Below, one piece after another: positions 60,728-64,000 of a stretch of 64,000 nt of DNA. The number at the start of each line of letters is the position of its first letter. Position 1 is the stretch's first letter. Location of the stretch: contig NZ_WKLH01000006.1 in assembly GCF_010882175.1 (NCBI RefSeq), positions 124,861 to 188,860 of the forward strand. The letters are read 5' to 3'. The translations under genes and the position numbers were made by a program. This stretch comes from Mangrovibacterium lignilyticum. GTDB lineage: Bacteria; Bacteroidota; Bacteroidia; Bacteroidales; Prolixibacteraceae. The notes below the pieces were generated by a model. The model saw only the letters and a program-made list of their open reading frames with translations. It made no database searches and was not told the DNA's origin.

Positions 60728-62086
60728 TTAAAATTGAAAGATCGTTTCTTTTATGATTTCACTGACGGTTGGGTGCGGGAAGACGATTTCTTCAACATCC
60801 TGCACCCGAAGCTGCGCTTCGACGAGTGCACAAGCGCCCCAAATCATTTCGGAGCAAGCACCGCCCACCATGTGAACTCCCAGAATCTCTTTGTATTTTT
60901 TGCCGACAATTACTTTACAGAAACCGTCTTTGCCTTCGTTTTCTGCAATGAAACGACCGGCATAGGCCATCGGTAATTTGCGGGTTTCAACGTCAATTCC
61001 TTTTGCTTTGGCTGCCGACTCGGTCAAGCCAACACCTGCAATCTCAGGGTGAGTGTACACGACGCCGGGAATGGCATTGTAGCGCATCACATCCTTGCGT
61101 CCCAAAATATGGTTAATGGCAACCTCTCCTTCCCGACTGGCCGTGTGAGCCAACAGGGAAAAACCGGTAATATCGCCCGCTGCGTAAACATTCGGAATGT
61201 TAGTCCGGCAGTACTGGTCTATTTTTACCCCGCGCGGAGAAAACTCAACGCCAATGTTTTCGAGGCCAATTCCCTGCACATTCGGACGACGACCAACAGA
61301 CAGCAAGACCTGCTCGCCGGTTACCGACTGCACTTTACCATCCTTCTCAAAGATGACTTCCTTGCCTTTCAGCTCAGTTACTTTGGCATTCAGGTGATAT
61401 TCAATTCCGCGTTTCGTGAATTCCTTGCGGACAAAGGCCGCAATTTCTTCATCAACGCCAGTCAGAATCTCCGGCAACATCTCAATCACCGTCACCTGAA
61501 CTCCCATGGCATTGTAAAAATCGGCGAATTCAGTGCCAATGACACCGCCACCAATAATCACCAGGCTTTTGGGTAATTCTTTGAGTTGAAGAATTTCGCG
61601 GTTGGTTACAATCTGATCTTTATCCAAGCCCGGGATTGGCGGCACGGCAGCTTCCGATCCCGTACAAACCAACAGGCGGGTAACGTCAAAATCTTTACCG
61701 TCGGCCGTGACTGTAATCACATCGCCCCGCTTTTCTTTAATCACAGCTTCCGCCATCACAACCTCAGCTTTGGCATGTTTCATTTTGGCACCCACACCCG
61801 ACACCAGCTTGCGCACCACCTTGTCTTTGCGCGACATGATCTTTGCAAAATCGAAGCCTACACCAGTGACTTCAATTCCGTACTTCGATGCCTCGTGTGC
61901 ACTTTCGAGCACTTTGGCTGAGTTCAGGAGCGTCTTGGTTGGAATGCACCCTTCATTCAGGCACACTCCACCCAATGCTCTTTTGTCAAAAATGACCACG
62001 CTCAGCCCTTTTGCTCCGGCACGTTCGGCCGCAACATAGCCAGCGGGGCCACCCCCCATAATTGCTATATCGAATTTGTTACTCAT
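60728..62086 (-). CDS. lpdA: Dihydrolipoamide dehydrogenase (E3)
   Basis: FAD-dependent disulfide oxidoreductase that reoxidises the lipoyl group of E2 with NAD. The 452-residue product has the FAD fold DIAIMGGGPAGYVAA, the redox pair C42-x4-C47 in GGVCLNEGCIPTKTLL, the NAD fold LVIIGGGVIGTEFADFYNAMG, YAAGDITG, and the C-terminal His-Pro pair in VFPHPTVSE. It follows E2 by 98 bp, a gap that holds an inverted repeat. Confidence 0.95.
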   Translation of the reverse strand: MSNKFDIAIMGGGPAGYVAAERAGAKGLSVVIFDKRALGGVCLNEGCIPTKTLLNSAKVLESAHEASKYGIEVTGVGFDFAKIMSRKDKVVRKLVSGVGAKMKHAKAEVVMAEAVIKEKRGDVITVTADGKDFDVTRLLVCTGSEAAVPPIPGLDKDQIVTNREILQLKELPKSLVIIGGGVIGTEFADFYNAMGVQVTVIEMLPEILTGVDEEIAAFVRKEFTKRGIEYHLNAKVTELKGKEVIFEKDGKVQSVTGEQVLLSVGRRPNVQGIGLENIGVEFSPRGVKIDQYCRTNIPNVYAAGDITGFSLLAHTASREGEVAINHILGRKDVMRYNAIPGVVYTHPEIAGVGLTESAAKAKGIDVETRKLPMAYAGRFIAENEGKDGFCKVIVGKKYKEILGVHMVGGACSEMIWGACALVEAQLRVQDVEEIVFPHPTVSEIIKETIFQF

Positions 62087-62108
62087 TTTCTTTAGATGTT
62101 TAGATGTT

Positions 62109-62178
62109 AGACATTAGATTTCAGACTTTCCGCCATACTTTAGGGTAATTCAGTCTAAAATTTGCGTCTCTAATGTCT
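62109..62178. repeat. Inverted repeat in the E2-E3 intercistronic gap
   Basis: AGACATTAGA (62109-62118) and TCTAATGTCT (62169-62178) are perfect inverted copies; nested inside are AGACT (62123-62127) and AGTCT (62152-62156). Next to it is a tandem TTTAGATG x2 (62091-62106). It could fold in the mRNA between E2 and E3 and adjust their relative expression, or be a mobile-repeat footprint. Confidence 0.55.
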
Positions 62179-62184
62179 TCTTCA

Positions 62185-63501
62185 CTATATCGACAGGTTT
62201 TCAATTTGTTCTTTAACTTCTTTCAGGAAGAGCGTTGCTTCGCCACCATCAAGTGCCTGGTGATCGTAGGTGAGCGACAAGCCCATCATCGGCACAAAGC
62301 CGTAAACACCGTCACCCAAATCTTTCGGACGGGGAACAATGGTACATACGCCTAAAATGGCGGTTTGTGGTAAGTTGATAACCGGCGTAAACATCTCGAC
62401 GCCATAATTACCCAGGTTCGAAACAGTGAAACTGGCTGCTTCTGGTTTCAACAACTCCGGATCAACATTGCCCTTGCGAGCTGCACCGGCAACCGAAGAA
62501 AGCTGCGACGAAAGTCCTTCAATAGAAAGATCATCGGCATTTTTAACGGCCGGAACCATTAAGCCTCGCTCTGTGTCAACGGCCAATCCCAAATGAACCT
62601 TTTTAAACCAGCGCATGCTGTCGCCAATAAAGTGCGTGTTGACTTGCGGGAATTTTTTCAGCGCTTTAATTACTGCGAAACACACCAAGTCATTAATGGT
62701 GATATTTTGTGAAACTTCACCCGATTCCAATTTCTTTTTGAAGCTTTTGCGCAATGCCATAACCTTACGGGCATCAGCACTCATGTGGTGAGTTAACTGA
62801 GCCGAATTCTGCAACGACTGATGCATTGCCTTGGCAATCAACTTGCGTATATTTGGCAATTTCTTCACTTCGAAATCATCGCCATAAACAGGATTATAAT
62901 TGATCAGATCGGCAGCAGTTGCACGACCTCCTAAGCCCGTTGCTTCTTTGACAGGAGCCAGATTTTCCGCTTTTGCTTTTTCCTGAGCCAATGGCGTCAA
63001 TTTTGGCAATGCCTGAGCGGCAGCCTCAACATCCTGAGCAATAATACGCCCATGCGGACCACTACCCTGAATTTGCTCGAACACAACGCCCATTTTTTCG
63101 GCCATTGCTTTGGCGCGTGGTGAAATCCTGATTTTTCCTTCGGGCTTTTCAACCAAGACAACTTCCTCTTTTTCCGCAACGAGACTTTCTTGCACTACAA
63201 CTTCCGGAGCTTGCTCCTCTGCAGCCGTTTCTCCTCCCGGACGGAACTCATCTACACTCTCTCCTTTTGCTCCCAATACGGCAACATTGGTCAAAACAGG
63301 AACTTCATCTCCAGCTTCGAAGAAGATAGCGAGCAACTCGCCATCTTCCTTTGCTTCTTCCTCAAATGATGCTTTATCGGTTTCGTAGGAGAAAAGGACA
63401 TCACCCGTTTTTACCGGGTCGCCAACTTGCTTGTACCATTCTCCAATAATACAAGTCTCAACAGATTGCCCTTGCCTGGGCAGAATAACTGGAATTGCCA
63501 T
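62185..63501 (-). CDS. 2-oxoacid dehydrogenase E2 component (lipoyl acyltransferase)
   Basis: Core of the complex, 438 residues. One lipoyl domain (about 1-80) has the lipoylation site K43 in YETDKASFEEEA. After an acidic/Val-rich linker comes the E3/E1-binding domain (about 125-165, ISPRAKAMAEKMGV...GSGPHGRIIAQDV), and then the catalytic domain with the HxxxDG active site in LTYDHQALDGGEA. First gene of the operon, divergent from a GntR regulator with a palindromic operator candidate between them. Confidence 0.93.
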   Translation of the reverse strand: MAIPVILPRQGQSVETCIIGEWYKQVGDPVKTGDVLFSYETDKASFEEEAKEDGELLAIFFEAGDEVPVLTNVAVLGAKGESVDEFRPGGETAAEEQAPEVVVQESLVAEKEEVVLVEKPEGKIRISPRAKAMAEKMGVVFEQIQGSGPHGRIIAQDVEAAAQALPKLTPLAQEKAKAENLAPVKEATGLGGRATAADLINYNPVYGDDFEVKKLPNIRKLIAKAMHQSLQNSAQLTHHMSADARKVMALRKSFKKKLESGEVSQNITINDLVCFAVIKALKKFPQVNTHFIGDSMRWFKKVHLGLAVDTERGLMVPAVKNADDLSIEGLSSQLSSVAGAARKGNVDPELLKPEAASFTVSNLGNYGVEMFTPVINLPQTAILGVCTIVPRPKDLGDGVYGFVPMMGLSLTYDHQALDGGEATLFLKEVKEQIENLSI

Positions 63502-63671
63502 AGCAGTATCTTATTTCTTTTAATTAGTTTAAGTTTTAATCCGCCACCTGATCAACCTGAATATTCATCAACTTGTAATGACAACAGATCATCTATTTTA
63601 AACAATAAATCATCTCAAACACCTAATAAACAAGCTAAGAAACGAATTACGGTTGTAAACTTATATTTTTT

Positions 63672-63689
63672 AACTTGTATATACAAGTT
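63672..63689. promoter_or_regulatory. Predicted GntR/HutC-type operator
   Basis: AACTTGTATATACAAGTT is a perfect 18-bp palindrome. Its core GTATATAC fits the GT-N-TA-N-AC pattern bound by the HutC subfamily of GntR regulators. A GntR gene starts 145 bp to the right and the E2 gene 171 bp to the left, so one site could control both. Confidence 0.7.
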
Positions 63690-63772
63690 TGAAATTGAAA
63701 TTTAATATTTTTTCTTAATTTTGGTCTGACATTGACACGAAGTATCACTATTTCAGGCGCCAATCATCCATT

Positions 63773-63780
63773 TAAATTTG
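63773..63780 (+). promoter_or_regulatory. -7 element TAAATTTG before the GntR gene
   Basis: Perfect TAnnTTTG, 53 bp upstream of the ATG at 63834 (17 bp upstream of an alternative ATG at 63798). Confidence 0.55.
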
Positions 63781-63833
63781 AATACGATTACTGAAATATG
63801 CTGAGTCGAAGACTTAGTTGTAAAGACAACAGA

Positions 63834-64000
63834 ATGACGGAGAACAAACTACCACAATACAAAAAGCTATACGAGTCACTACGCAAACACATCCTTTCGG
63901 GTGTTTACGAGGAGGGAAGTCTACTTCCTTCGGAGAATGAATTGTGTGCCGTTCACAACATGACCCGCCCGACAGTCCGCCATGCTCTGGAAGCCCTCGT
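63834..64000 (+). CDS. GntR-family transcriptional regulator, N-terminal part (cut by window edge)
   Basis: I translated the 55 full codons visible: LPQYKKLYESLRKHILSGVY, then GSLLPSENELCAVHNMTRPT and VRHALEALV. This is the GntR winged-helix domain: QYKKLYESLRKHI, the G-x-LLPSENEL turn and TRPTVRHALEAL recognition helix. The ligand domain (UTRA for HutC types, FCD for FadR types) lies outside the window. An in-frame ATG at 63798 would add 12 residues; the ATG at 63834 gives the usual start. Divergent from the dehydrogenase operon, so it probably senses a metabolite of that pathway. Confidence 0.92.
   Translation, partial: MTENKLPQYKKLYESLRKHILSGVYEEGSLLPSENELCAVHNMTRPTVRHALEAL

Larger units (their letters stand above)
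63502..63833. other. Divergent regulatory region between the dehydrogenase operon and the GntR gene
   Basis: 332 bp, AT-rich, no gene. It contains the 18-bp palindrome at 63672-63689 and the -7 element at 63773-63780. I found no perfect -7 element for the minus-strand operon. Confidence 0.55.

Overview
The window is chromosomal DNA from a Bacteroidota bacterium. I infer class Bacteroidia and most likely the Marinilabiliales/Prolixibacteraceae side; that last step is a guess from protein flavour. The support is: the gene order of the division and cell-wall (dcw) cluster, many perfect TAnnTTTG -7 promoter elements in front of genes, AT-rich start regions without obvious Shine-Dalgarno sequences, a TonB-type ExbB/ExbD cluster with two ExbDs, a fused alpha/beta E1 2-oxoacid dehydrogenase, a putative glycine-lipid acyltransferase pair and a lipoprotein-type GH28 glycosidase. 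No phage, plasmid, insertion sequence, defence island or CRISPR array is visible; most of the window is housekeeping.

Layout. 1-14470 (minus strand) is the dcw cluster, read mraZ-rsmH-ftsL-ftsI-murE-mraY-murD-ftsW-murG-murC-ftsQ-ftsA-ftsZ (ftsZ cut by the window edge). It starts at a promoter carrying four 10-bp-spaced MraZ boxes. 14690-16614 holds two acyltransferases likely to make N-acyl amino-acid (glycine/ornithine type) lipids. 16638-19049 is a SPOR protein plus amidophosphoribosyltransferase operon. 19357-24648 is a mixed region: AhpD-like and NifX-like proteins, an ITPase, a GNAT, an MbfA-like ferritin/VIT1 iron exporter, an AlbA_2 protein, alkaline phosphatase and MntP. 24680-31875 holds an orphan 7TM histidine kinase, a DEAD-box helicase, dprA, a small membrane protein and aroB-aroA. 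31972-36640 holds a GH28 lipoprotein, tadA divergent from aspS, and a cupin.

36704-39088 is the ExbB/ExbD energising operon, followed by tRNA-Ser(GGA), asparaginase and TatD. 41335-44181 is a tandem pair of hexameric glutamate dehydrogenases whose nucleotide-binding loops suggest opposite cofactor use (NAD versus NADP). 44504-53458 holds a CPBP protein, cyclophilin, an EamA transporter, a rhodanese, an MFS transporter, a lone CBM48 protein, leuS and an SDR/DUF2867 protein. 53748-55938 is YitT plus an M23 peptidase.

55939-57787 is the only non-housekeeping stretch. It has an inverted-repeat-bounded element, two hairpins with a compensatory base-pair change, an array of seven GTCATGAC palindromes spaced exactly 21 or 42 bp apart, and a decaying lipoprotein gene with two in-frame TAG codons. 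57788-63501 is an E2-E3-(four-helix-bundle)-E1 2-oxoacid dehydrogenase operon. Divergent from it at the right edge is a GntR-family regulator, and the shared intergenic region contains a perfect 18-bp palindrome with the HutC-type core GTATATAC. This is the best candidate here for a new regulatory circuit; the palindrome array is the best candidate for an undescribed DNA element.
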